The notes beneath the pieces were generated by a model. It ran no database searches. It saw nothing but the letters and a program-made list of their open reading frames with translations, and had not been told where the DNA came from. 12,666 nt of DNA from Devosiaceae bacterium (GTDB taxonomy: Bacteria; Pseudomonadota; Alphaproteobacteria; Rhizobiales; Devosiaceae): positions 1 to 12,666 of the forward strand of contig JAKISM010000057.1 of assembly GCA_021648585.1 (NCBI GenBank), read 5' to 3'. The stretch's first letter is position 1. The number at the start of each line of letters is the position of its first letter. Shown in pieces: positions 1 through 6,220 of this stretch. Made by a program: the position numbers and the translations under genes.

Positions 1-143
1 TTTTATACTAGCCTATTTTCATAGGAATGAAAAAGCACCAAATAGCTTTTCAACATTTCTCTAAGAGGGATAATTATATATTCATAAGAAAAGCAACTGC
101 AAAAATATGCAAAACACCAATTTATAGAGCTATAAAATCCAGC
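1..143. other. Non-coding sequence downstream of the TolC gene
   Basis: AT-rich stretch between the window edge and the tolC stop codon. I see no ORF of useful size. There is a small perfect hairpin at 12-25 (cctat/atagg around a tttc loop) and a short palindrome at 121-136 next to the stop codon. Neither is followed by a convincing T run on the minus strand, so I do not call a terminator. In related genomes this position often leads into popZ/valS, but nothing of them is visible here. Confidence 0.4.
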
Positions 144-1499
144 TTATTCGCTAAGCGAGCGTAAATCCTGCCAAACATCTTCAACTTTGGCTATATATCC
201 ATCAGCTGATTTAATCTGCACATTAAGCCCAAGATCACGAGCCGAAAGTCGGCCAGTTGCCGAAATCAAAGAAAAAGCAGCAACATATCTATTTGATTGC
301 GCAATTATCTCACTCTCCTGCACTAAAGTAAGATCAGCACGAGCATTTAGCACATCAAGAGTGGTTCGTTGCCCTACATTTCTTTCCTCAATCACTCCAT
401 TAAGCACCTGTCTTGAAGAATAAGCAGCCGATTGCGCCGCCTCAATTTGTGATTTTGAGTTTTGCAACCCACTCCACGAGGAAACAATCGCAGCTCTTAC
501 CTGATCTTGTGCGCTAAGTACGTCTATTTCGCTTTTTATTTGATTTAGATTGGCCTTACGAACTGATGCGCCCAGTGCGCCTCCTTGATATAGCGGCACA
601 GAAAGTGAAAGTGAAACAGATGCACTTGGCGTGGTTGTTCCTAAAATAAAATCCTGTGCTCCGCCTATATTTCCTATCAATCTTAAGGTTGGCCCAAAAG
701 CCCGCTTTGCTGCGTCTGAGCCTGATTGAGCTGCTCGCATTTGAGCTTTTGCTGAAAGAATAGCTGGGTGTAATTTATTAGCATAATTTTGCGCTTCATC
801 TAATGAGCGTGGTAATAAGCCACCAAATTTAAAGCTCAAGCTTAAGTTTTGTGGTTTTTTGCCAACAAAGCGCTGATAATTTGCTTGCGCAGTGCGCAAA
901 TTATTAATTGACGATTTATAAGAAGCAACACCTTGCGCTAATCTTGCTTTAGCTTGAGAAACATCAGTGCTTGTTCCAGTACCAATAGAAAGCCTATCTT
1001 GGCTTGAGCGTACTTGCGCTTGATAAAAGGATACATTTTCAGCTCTTAATTGCACTAAGCGTGTTTCACGAACCACATTAAGATAAGAGGTTGCAGCTGA
1101 AAGCAGGACATTTTGTGTGGCACTTCTTAGTGCTTGAGAAGCTACTTCTGTATAGGCTCTAGCCTGTTCAATTTGTGCATCAGTTTTTAGATTGTCAAAT
1201 AATACCTGAGAATATGAAATCCCAAGAGATCCCTTTGTAGACTCAATAACATTACCACCTGCAATAACCCATGAATTTGTAATATCCATATTAGCATTTA
1301 TTGATGGTAACAGGCCAGAACGGCGCATAGCAATATCTTCAGCCGAGGCCTTAACGCTTAATAATGCCGCAGCAATTTGTGGGTTATTAGCATAGGCGTT
1401 GGACAATGCTTGGCGAAGTGTTTCTGCGCGAGCAGAACCAGACAAAAAAAGAAAAATTACCGAAAAAATAAAAATACGAAAAAATAAAACCATCTGCAT
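144..1499 (-). CDS. tolC: TolC family outer-membrane efflux/secretion channel
   Basis: TolC-type outer membrane factor. Such proteins trimerise into a beta-barrel and periplasmic tunnel serving RND efflux pumps and type I secretion. The 451-residue length is normal for the family. A signal peptide is clear: a hydrophobic run from about residue 4 to 20, then a cleavage site ARA|ET after residue 25. The two internal OEP repeats show as GTGTSTDVSQAKARL (173-187) and GQRTTLDVLNARADL (376-390), and as SQVLFD (97-102) and VPLYQGG (301-307). The ATG at 1499 has an AAGGAG sequence 11 nt upstream; a second ATG two codons on is too far from it. The upstream pcm-like gene lies on the same strand 148 nt away, with a possible promoter between. 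Which pump or secretion system uses this channel cannot be told from here. Confidence 0.93.
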   Translation of the reverse strand: MQMVLFFRIFIFSVIFLFLSGSARAETLRQALSNAYANNPQIAAALLSVKASAEDIAMRRSGLLPSINANMDITNSWVIAGGNVIESTKGSLGISYSQVLFDNLKTDAQIEQARAYTEVASQALRSATQNVLLSAATSYLNVVRETRLVQLRAENVSFYQAQVRSSQDRLSIGTGTSTDVSQAKARLAQGVASYKSSINNLRTAQANYQRFVGKKPQNLSLSFKFGGLLPRSLDEAQNYANKLHPAILSAKAQMRAAQSGSDAAKRAFGPTLRLIGNIGGAQDFILGTTTPSASVSLSLSVPLYQGGALGASVRKANLNQIKSEIDVLSAQDQVRAAIVSSWSGLQNSKSQIEAAQSAAYSSRQVLNGVIEERNVGQRTTLDVLNARADLTLVQESEIIAQSNRYVAAFSLISATGRLSARDLGLNVQIKSADGYIAKVEDVWQDLRSLSE

Positions 1500-1585
1500 T
1501 ACTAAAACAACTCCTTAACAAAACCTTAGCGGCCTGAAGTAAGTTATACAATCATTGTTACTTAATTAGAGTTAGCTTCTGTGTA

Positions 1586-1614
1586 AAAATAGAATAATTG
1601 TTTCATTTGTGCAA
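1586..1614 (-). promoter_or_regulatory. Possible sigma-70 promoter for tolC
   Basis: On the minus strand a TTGCAC -35-like box (1614-1609) is separated by exactly 17 nt from a TATTTT -10-like box (1591-1586), placing a start near 1579, about 80 nt before the tolC start codon. It matches the consensus only moderately in an AT-rich spacer, so it is a candidate only. Confidence 0.3.
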
Positions 1615-1647
1615 CACTAACCCTGTGCTAAATGCTTACATACTTAA

Positions 1648-2307
1648 TTAAAAGTTAAATTTAGAGGCTTTTTCTGTTAAATAAAGGGCTGGCAATTTTA
1701 TATCAAACATTTGTGTTGAGCCAATATCCTCACCAGTTTTTTTATATATGGTGACTATATCTATTGCGCCTTGATTTATTGCAGCAATCAAACGACCGCC
1801 ATCACGCAACTGCTTAAAAAGAGAGGCAGGAACATTATCAACACTACCCTCAATAATAATCACATCATAGGGGGCTTCAGATGGTAATCCCTTAGAAATA
1901 TCACCTTGAATAACCACCCCATTGCCAACATCCAAATCAACAAGAATTTGGCTTGCTTGTTCAACAAGCTCGCCATTTTGCTCAACACCAACCACAGCGC
2001 TAGCTAAATTCGCAATTATTGCTAAGGAATAGCCAATACCAGAGCCAACAACTAACACAACATCAGATGTATCTATCTGAGAGGTCTGAACAAGACGACC
2101 AATAGAAACAGGCGCCATAAGGTATCGTCCTTGTTGGTCTAACTTTATATCCATATCTGAATAGGCAACGCCTTGATAGTTTTTAGGTGCAAAATATTCT
2201 CTTGGAACATTTCCCATACTAGCTAATAGATCGTGATCTATCACGCCATTTGTAAGAAGCTGATTATCAACCATGTTTTTGCGTGTTTGATCATATTCAA
2301 TTTTCAA
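1648..2307 (-). CDS. pcm: Protein-L-isoaspartate O-methyltransferase-like protein (TolC-linked type)
   Basis: SAM-dependent methyltransferase of the Pcm (PIMT) family, which repairs isoaspartyl residues in damaged proteins. The N-terminus YDQTRKNMVDNQL matches the family opening, and SAM motif I is VVLVVGSGIGYS (about 83-94). The acidic end of the next strand is VGVEQN (106-111), and APYDVIIIEG (145-154) follows. The usual ISQPY-type segment ahead of motif I, which helps form the active site, is replaced by RYLMAPVSIGRL (61-72), so true isoaspartate repair is uncertain. I chose a TTG start at 2307 because AAGGG (2320-2316) lies 8 nt before it; the GTG at 2316 overlaps that same site. This gives 219 residues. 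It sits directly upstream of tolC, a recurrent alphaproteobacterial pairing. Confidence 0.82.
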   Translation of the reverse strand: MKIEYDQTRKNMVDNQLLTNGVIDHDLLASMGNVPREYFAPKNYQGVAYSDMDIKLDQQGRYLMAPVSIGRLVQTSQIDTSDVVLVVGSGIGYSLAIIANLASAVVGVEQNGELVEQASQILVDLDVGNGVVIQGDISKGLPSEAPYDVIIIEGSVDNVPASLFKQLRDGGRLIAAINQGAIDIVTIYKKTGEDIGSTQMFDIKLPALYLTEKASKFNF

Positions 2308-2315
2308 AACTATCA

Positions 2316-2320
2316 CCCTT
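2316..2320 (-). promoter_or_regulatory. Ribosome binding site that favours the TTG start of pcm
   Basis: AAGGG on the minus strand, 8 nt before the TTG at 2307. The alternative GTG start at 2316 would overlap the Shine-Dalgarno sequence itself, so it is less likely. Confidence 0.5.
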
Positions 2321-2459
2321 AATTCGCCAACTGATTAGTACTCTCTTTGCTATAACGCAAACTAGCTAGACGCAAGTTGATTTTTATAAATTTGCACGTC
2401 ATCAACATAACTATTATATTTTGTTACTATTAGCTTAATAATATTTCAGTAAACATCTC

Positions 2460-2488
2460 TTGTGTAATTCTAATTTCTGAAATAGAAC
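2460..2488 (+). promoter_or_regulatory. Possible promoter for tRNA-Cys
   Basis: TTGTGT (2460-2465), a 17-nt spacer and TAGAAC (2483-2488) would start transcription near 2495, about 8 nt before the mature tRNA 5' end at 2503. The position is right for a tRNA gene; the match to consensus is moderate. Confidence 0.35.
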
Positions 2489-2502
2489 TCGCACATAAAT
2501 GA

Positions 2503-2576
2503 GGCCACGTGGCGGAATGGTTACGCAGCGGATTGCAAATCCGTCTATTCCGGTTCGATTCCGGACGTGGCCTCCA
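2503..2576 (+). tRNA. tRNA-Cys (anticodon GCA), CCA encoded
   Basis: Full cloverleaf read by hand. The acceptor stem is GGCCACG (2503-2509) with CGTGGCC (2566-2572). U73, typical of cysteine tRNA, is at 2573 and an encoded CCA at 2574-2576. The anticodon stem GCGGA/TCCGT (2528-2532/2540-2544) closes the loop TTGCAAA, giving anticodon GCA at 2535-2537. The T arm is TCCGG-TTCGATT-CCGGA (2549-2565). The D arm is GGCG...CGC-like with the GGTT element. The first repeat of an unusual array starts right after the CCA. Confidence 0.97.
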
Positions 2577-2770
2577 TTCTTTATTCTTGTCGCCGTTGGT
2601 CGCCATTTATTCTTTTCCCATTTTATAGTTTTGCTTGGTTGCTTTCTTTATGCTTGCCGCCGTTGGTCGCTTTGCTCCCGTCCCCGGCACCCCCGCCATT
2701 TATTCTTTTCCCATTTTATAGTTTTGCTTGGTTGCTTTCTTTATGCTTGCCGCCGTTTATTCTTTTCCCA
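2577..2770. repeat. Three-unit direct repeat array attached to the tRNA-Cys 3' end
   Basis: Three related units start at 2577, 2644 and 2737, each opening with a ttctttatKcttgYcgccg-like block. Unit 1 is 67 nt, unit 2 is 93 nt with an extra C-rich stretch of about 26 nt, and unit 3 is cut short at 2770. A 64-nt segment is identical between 2601-2664 and 2694-2757, and ttattcttttccca occurs three times. The plus strand is pyrimidine-rich. No Rho-independent terminator follows the tRNA before the array. I find no copy of the tRNA 3' end inside the units, so this does not look like an integration (att) duplication. Long plus-strand reading frames here only reflect the repeats. Confidence 0.9.
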
Positions 2771-2832
2771 CGCTAATGTGCGTAGAGGGAACATCAACTT
2801 GTCAGCGTTAGATGGGCATGACTTTCCACAAT

Positions 2833-3363
2833 CTAATCCATCATTTCATCACGCTTTAATAATAGCTCCATATCATATTCATTAAGCACTGGCGGGTTGG
2901 CGTCTGCTTCATATCTATCGTCTGACACGGTGCAATTTCTGCCACATATCAAAAATGCTATTTCCTCCACGCTGTCATTAAACCATATTCTCCCCCCCGG
3001 AGTTGAAATATAGCCATCAACTTCTTCAGAAATATCAGCGCCTAAATCAGTACTTGAAGGTAATTCCGAATCTGCATCAAAAGAAAAAGCACCATGCGTA
3101 TGATATGATGCGAAATAATTGAAATCTTCTGGCGGATCATCGGCAAAACAACTATCTATCCTGCCTTTTGTCGGCTTAGTTGCAATAAAATTATCGTTTT
3201 CATCTATGCCAAAATAACCGCAATATTCTTTGTTCTCAGCAAAAGAAATTGGCTGTAATTTGTCAAAAAACTCAATTACAAAATCAATTTCCTTATCTTC
3301 TTGCGCCAAACTAGCATTTGCAAAAAACCCAAAGAAAAAAACAAAAATAACAATAAATCTCAT
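2833..3363 (-). CDS. Secreted protein with JAB-like (DUF4329-type) domain
   Basis: A 176-residue protein with a signal peptide: hydrophobic residues 2-16, then a probable cut after ASLA (about residue 20). The centre reads SYHTHGAFSF (86-95), then LPSSTDLGAD (101-110), GYISTPGGRIWFND (117-130). This resembles DUF4329 domains, which belong to or resemble the JAB/JAMM metallopeptidases (Glu...HxH...SxxD). The candidate metal ligands are H88, H90 and D106, with S103 and perhaps E46. The HxH-to-S spacing is 12 residues, longer than the 7 of classical JAMM. Four cysteines (48, 72, 140, 144) could form disulfides in the periplasm. I chose the ATG at 3363 because AAGGG lies 7 nt upstream; a TTG five codons earlier has no such site. 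The substrate is unknown. Confidence 0.75.
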   Translation of the reverse strand: MRFIVIFVFFFGFFANASLAQEDKEIDFVIEFFDKLQPISFAENKEYCGYFGIDENDNFIATKPTKGRIDSCFADDPPEDFNYFASYHTHGAFSFDADSELPSSTDLGADISEEVDGYISTPGGRIWFNDSVEEIAFLICGRNCTVSDDRYEADANPPVLNEYDMELLLKRDEMMD

Positions 3364-3370
3364 AAATAAA

Positions 3371-3375
3371 CCCTT
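3371..3375 (-). promoter_or_regulatory. Ribosome binding site fixing the start at 3363
   Basis: AAGGG on the minus strand, 7 nt before the ATG at 3363-3361. It overlaps the stop codon of a possible 13-codon upstream ORF (TGAAGGG), an arrangement compatible with translational coupling. Confidence 0.55.
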
Positions 3376-3416
3376 CAAATAAACATATTAAAATAACTAA
3401 ACATTTCTAGGTTCAT
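3375..3416 (-). CDS. Possible 13-codon upstream ORF (leader peptide candidate)
   Basis: On the minus strand an AGGAG (3429-3425) lies 8 nt before an ATG at 3416. The frame encodes MNLEMFSYFNMFI and stops with TGA at 3377-3375, whose last base starts the ribosome binding site of the secreted JAB-like protein. Its Shine-Dalgarno sequence is stronger than that of the main gene. It may couple or control translation of the downstream gene, or be chance in an AT-rich leader. No attenuator hairpin or run of one amino acid is visible. Confidence 0.25.
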   Translation of the reverse strand: MNLEMFSYFNMFI

Positions 3417-3430
3417 TTTGCAATCTCCTA

Positions 3431-3458
3431 TTGACCTATAGGAAAAATCCTATATTGA
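3431..3458 (+). promoter_or_regulatory. Possible promoter of the homoserine dehydrogenase gene
   Basis: TTGACC (3431-3436) is a close match to the -35 consensus. A 16-nt spacer leads to TATTGA (3453-3458). A start site about 7 nt further on would be at 3465-3466, the A of the start codon, so the mRNA could be leaderless. This fits the absence of any Shine-Dalgarno sequence before 3466. Confidence 0.4.
3437..3454. promoter_or_regulatory. Perfect 7+7 palindrome in the promoter, operator candidate
   Basis: tatagga (3437-3443) and tcctata (3448-3454) are perfect inverted repeats around aaaa. The palindrome lies between the -35 box and the -10 box and overlaps the -10 edge, where a bound protein would block RNA polymerase. 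The gene just downstream begins with an HTH-like domain, so autoregulation is possible. It is also 21 nt upstream of the small minus-strand ORF, so it could affect both directions. Confidence 0.4.
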
Positions 3459-3465
3459 TAATTTT

Positions 3466-4974
3466 ATGAGTGATATGAAACAATTTATAGATGCGATTGA
3501 AGTGTTTTTGAGCAAGCATGACTGGACACCAACTCGCTTTGGGCGTGAAATTGCGGGTGATCCATTATTTGTATTTGATTTACGTGAAGGGCGAGAGCCA
3601 CGTAGCGAAACTCGTAATAAAATCCTTAAGAGCATGGAAAAGTATAATAAAACTGGTAAATTAATGCCGCTTCGCATTGGTGTTGCTGGTTTGGGCACAG
3701 TTGGTGCTGAATTAGTCAAAATCTTGCAAAAAGATGGCGCGGCTATTTCTCGTAAAATAGGACGTGAAATTGTGGTTAGTGCGGTTGGCGCTCGCTCTCG
3801 CTCTAAAGATAGAGGTTTTGATCTTTCTGATATTGAATGGTTTGATGATCCAGTAGCGCTTGCATCATCTGATAATATAGATTTATTTGTTGAACTAATA
3901 GGCGGGGAAGATGGGCCAGCTTTGGCAAGCGTAAAAGCTGCGCTTAGTGCATCTCGCCCTGTCGTTACTGCCAATAAGGCCCTTTTAGCACGACATGGAG
4001 TTGAACTTGCGGCAATAGCTGAAAAATCAGGTGCGCAACTTGGTTTTGAAGCGGCGGTTGCTGGCGGCATTCCGGTGATTAAGGCATTGCGTGAGGGTTT
4101 AGGCTCGGCAAGTGTAATTAGAACTTATGGTATTATGAATGGCACATGTAATTATATTCTCTCTCGTATGGGTGAGGAGGATATTTCATTTGCTGATTGT
4201 TTAAAAGATGCACAACAGCTTGGTTATGCTGAGTCTGACCCGACTTTTGATGTTGAAGGTTTTGACACGGCACATAAATTGGCAATTCTTTCGTCGCTTT
4301 GTTTTGCAACGCAAATTGCCCCAGATGAAATTTTTGTTGAAGGCATAAGCACAATTTCGCAAGCCGATATAAAAGTTGCCAATGATTTGGGTTATAAAAT
4401 AAAATTGCTCGGACTAGCGCAAATAAGCGAAGATGGAATAGAGCAAAGAGTTCACCCAACACTAGTTCCAAAAGCTAGCGCTATTGCTAATGTTGATGGC
4501 GTGCTAAATGCTGTAGTGCTTGAAACTGACCATGTGCAAGAATTAATGCTTTCTGGCCCCGGAGCTGGCGGCGCTGCTACTGCTTCTTCGGTATTGTCGG
4601 ATATTTTGGACATAGCAAGAGGCACAAGAGTGCCTCCGCTTGGCGTACCTTCAAATGAATTAAAGCCCTATAAAAGAGCGCCCATGCGCACCCATGAGGG
4701 CGGGTATTACATCCGCTTTAACGCAAAAGACGTACCAGGAACGTTGGGTGTAATCACTACCAGTATGGGGAAACATGGTATCTCTATTGAGAGCATAATT
4801 CAGCGCCCCGATTTGCAAGCAGAAAATGCCAGTATAAAGGGAGAGAATACTCGCACCATTATTTTGATAACGCATGAGACAATGGAAAAAAATGTGCGGA
4901 AGGCCTTAGATGAGATTGCAAACAGCGGCATGGTTATTGGCAAAGCTCAGCTTATAAGAATTGAGAAATTTTAG
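3466..4974 (+). CDS. hom: Homoserine dehydrogenase with N-terminal helix-turn-helix-like extension
   Basis: Reduces aspartate semialdehyde to homoserine (EC 1.1.1.3) in threonine, isoleucine and methionine synthesis. Residues 67-502 are a full-length enzyme: NAD(P)-binding GLGTVG (75-80), TANKALL (168-174), NGTCNYILSRM (225-235), the catalytic stretch DPTFDVEGFDTAHKL (258-272, with D267 and K271 expected to be key) and a C-terminal ACT domain (about 414-490) that usually senses threonine. Normal alphaproteobacterial enzymes start near M67. Residues 1-60 instead resemble small XRE-like alphaproteobacterial HTH proteins (WTPTRFGREIAGDP...FDLREGREPRSETR). The frame is open throughout, with no good Shine-Dalgarno sequence before the ATG at 3466 or the internal ATG at 3664. 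The gene meets the next one tail to tail with a 5-nt gap. The enzyme call is secure; the DNA-binding role is inference. Confidence 0.93.
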   Translation: MSDMKQFIDAIEVFLSKHDWTPTRFGREIAGDPLFVFDLREGREPRSETRNKILKSMEKYNKTGKLMPLRIGVAGLGTVGAELVKILQKDGAAISRKIGREIVVSAVGARSRSKDRGFDLSDIEWFDDPVALASSDNIDLFVELIGGEDGPALASVKAALSASRPVVTANKALLARHGVELAAIAEKSGAQLGFEAAVAGGIPVIKALREGLGSASVIRTYGIMNGTCNYILSRMGEEDISFADCLKDAQQLGYAESDPTFDVEGFDTAHKLAILSSLCFATQIAPDEIFVEGISTISQADIKVANDLGYKIKLLGLAQISEDGIEQRVHPTLVPKASAIANVDGVLNAVVLETDHVQELMLSGPGAGGAATASSVLSDILDIARGTRVPPLGVPSNELKPYKRAPMRTHEGGYYIRFNAKDVPGTLGVITTSMGKHGISIESIIQRPDLQAENASIKGENTRTIILITHETMEKNVRKALDEIANSGMVIGKAQLIRIEKF

Positions 4975-4979
4975 ATATA

Positions 4980-5516
4980 TCACTGCTTGTTTTTGCTTTG
5001 ATATTTCCTAACAAACCAAAGGGCAATTAACGCTAAAAGCAGAACCAGAGAAATTGTAACAAATATTGATTTATAAGATGAGTTTGTGCTGGCGCAAATA
5101 ACGTTTTGAACTGTGATATTATCTGCCCCTAATTCAAGCATTTTTATAATTGAAAAATTCTCTAAATAATCAAACACAGAACCTGGTAGGGCAACCAAAG
5201 TGGCTAAAAAGCGCCACTTGCCCCATTTTTCTGGCATAAGAAGCCAATAGGCAAGAGCTAGCGTTAAAAATAACAGAGCAGGAAATATCATATCAAGCAT
5301 TCCTGCTTGAATATTCATATAAAATTCTGTGCCCTCAACAGAGAGAGCATTTAACATTTGCTGAGCATCAGCAAATGAATAGCCTTTGGGGCGTAAATCA
5401 AAAGGTAATAAGCCGCCACTTGCCGCCATGATTTTTGGTAATGACCAAAATAGCATAATCGCATATATGCCTATAGTGGCGCTAAAAATAAGCCAGTAAA
5501 TTTTCTTTATATTCAT
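4980..5516 (-). CDS. Four-helix integral membrane protein of unknown function
   Basis: A 178-residue hydrophobic protein with likely membrane helices at about 7-27, 72-94, 102-122 and 150-170, and a basic C-terminal tail (RKYQSKNKQ). The loop after helix 1 holds LPFDLRPKGYS (37-47), followed by a predicted helix and LDMIFPALL (74-82). FDYLEN (115-120) places acidic residues at the end of helix 3. I recognise this pattern from unnamed membrane proteins in alphaproteobacteria but know no function. The start at 5516 has only a weak GAG-containing site upstream. It converges on hom with 5 nt between the stop codons and no terminator between them, so the two transcripts probably overlap at their 3' ends. 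Confidence 0.75.
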   Translation of the reverse strand: MNIKKIYWLIFSATIGIYAIMLFWSLPKIMAASGGLLPFDLRPKGYSFADAQQMLNALSVEGTEFYMNIQAGMLDMIFPALLFLTLALAYWLLMPEKWGKWRFLATLVALPGSVFDYLENFSIIKMLELGADNITVQNVICASTNSSYKSIFVTISLVLLLALIALWFVRKYQSKNKQ

Positions 5517-5570
5517 TATTATCTCGCTTTCGATCTATTTAATCTAAGCACTAGAGATTACTTTTCAATG

Positions 5571-5610
5571 AAAAAAGAAAACGTGCGCATCAATTAACCT
5601 ATGCGCACGT
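5571..5610 (-). terminator. Rho-independent terminator of the peroxiredoxin gene
   Basis: A perfect 10-bp inverted repeat (acgtgcgcat 5581-5590, atgcgcacgt 5601-5610) with a 10-nt loop. On the minus strand it is followed by tttctttttt (5580-5571). It lies 12 nt past the peroxiredoxin stop codon and isolates that gene from the membrane protein gene downstream. Confidence 0.88.
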
Positions 5611-5622
5611 CAAAATATAGAT

Positions 5623-6147
5623 TTATTTCTTAAGGGCTTTAAGAATATTTTGCGGTGAAGAAACGCCATAAGGATCGCTTTGGCAATTATCTTCAAAGCC
5701 TTCTTCTTCAAACCATTGCTCAATCACACCATCATTGATTATTGCGCCATAACGCCATGAGCGAAGACCAAAACCAAGATTGTCTTTATTAACTAACATA
5801 CCAATATGGCGAGTGAATTCACCCGATCCATCCGGAATTAATTTAACATTTTTAAGGTTCTGCGATTTACCCCAAGCATTCATTACAAAAGCATCATTTA
5901 CTGAAATACAATAAATCTCATCAATGCCTTCTGCCTTAAACTCATCAGCTAATTTTTCAAAATCAGGCAGCTGAAAGGTTGAGCAGGTTGGTGTGAAAGC
6001 TCCGGGTAATGAAAATAGCACAACTTTTTTACCAGCAAAATAATCAGCGGTAGATTTTTGCTCCCAACGAAATGGGTTGTCGCCTTCTATGCTCTCATCA
6101 CGCACACGAGTTTGAAAAGTTACATCACGTAATTTGTGACCAATCAT
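5623..6147 (-). CDS. Prx5-type peroxiredoxin
   Basis: Thiol peroxidase that reduces hydrogen peroxide and organic hydroperoxides in the cytoplasm. The active-site motif PGAFTPTCS (48-56) carries the peroxidatic cysteine C55 with T52 and P48. The conserved arginine that completes the site is probably R132 in LRSWRYG. Other cysteines are C80 and C155; C155, in EDNCQSDPYGVS, is near the C-terminus and is a possible resolving cysteine, although many Prx5 proteins use external glutathione/glutaredoxin or thioredoxin. The protein is 174 residues, and the glutaredoxin domain fused to some members is absent. GGAG lies 7 nt before the ATG at 6147, and a terminator follows the gene, so it is probably a single-gene transcript. 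No OxyR-type site was recognised. Confidence 0.93.
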   Translation of the reverse strand: MIGHKLRDVTFQTRVRDESIEGDNPFRWEQKSTADYFAGKKVVLFSLPGAFTPTCSTFQLPDFEKLADEFKAEGIDEIYCISVNDAFVMNAWGKSQNLKNVKLIPDGSGEFTRHIGMLVNKDNLGFGLRSWRYGAIINDGVIEQWFEEEGFEDNCQSDPYGVSSPQNILKALKK

Positions 6148-6220
6148 TATAATTCTCCATATTAGGTTAAATAATTCTAGCTTCTTAGAACATCTCTAAA
6201 CTACAAAATCAACAGGAATA

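Noticed and set aside
12..25. Terminator downstream of tolC
   Set aside because: The hairpin stem is only 5 bp and is not followed by a T run on the minus strand.
2503..2770. tRNA-Cys as an integration (att) site with repeated 3' ends
   Set aside because: No second copy of the tRNA 3' end and no integrase or cargo genes are present; the repeat units do not contain tRNA sequence.
2577..2770. CRISPR array
   Set aside because: Only two to three units with unequal spacing, no short uniform repeats, spacers or cas genes.
2499..2885. Long plus-strand reading frames across tRNA-Cys and its repeat array
   Set aside because: They run through the tRNA gene and produce a duplicated hydrophobic peptide only because the DNA repeats. 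No ribosome site or domain supports them.
3640..3666. Sequencing frameshift creating the HTH-Hom fusion
   Set aside because: The frame is open and plausible on both sides with no homopolymer at the junction. I cannot exclude an error, but nothing in the sequence points to one.
3450..4070. Minus-strand reading frame antisense to hom
   Set aside because: It mirrors the codon pattern of the clear hom gene, is rich in Ser/Pro/Ala without a domain, and has no start signal.
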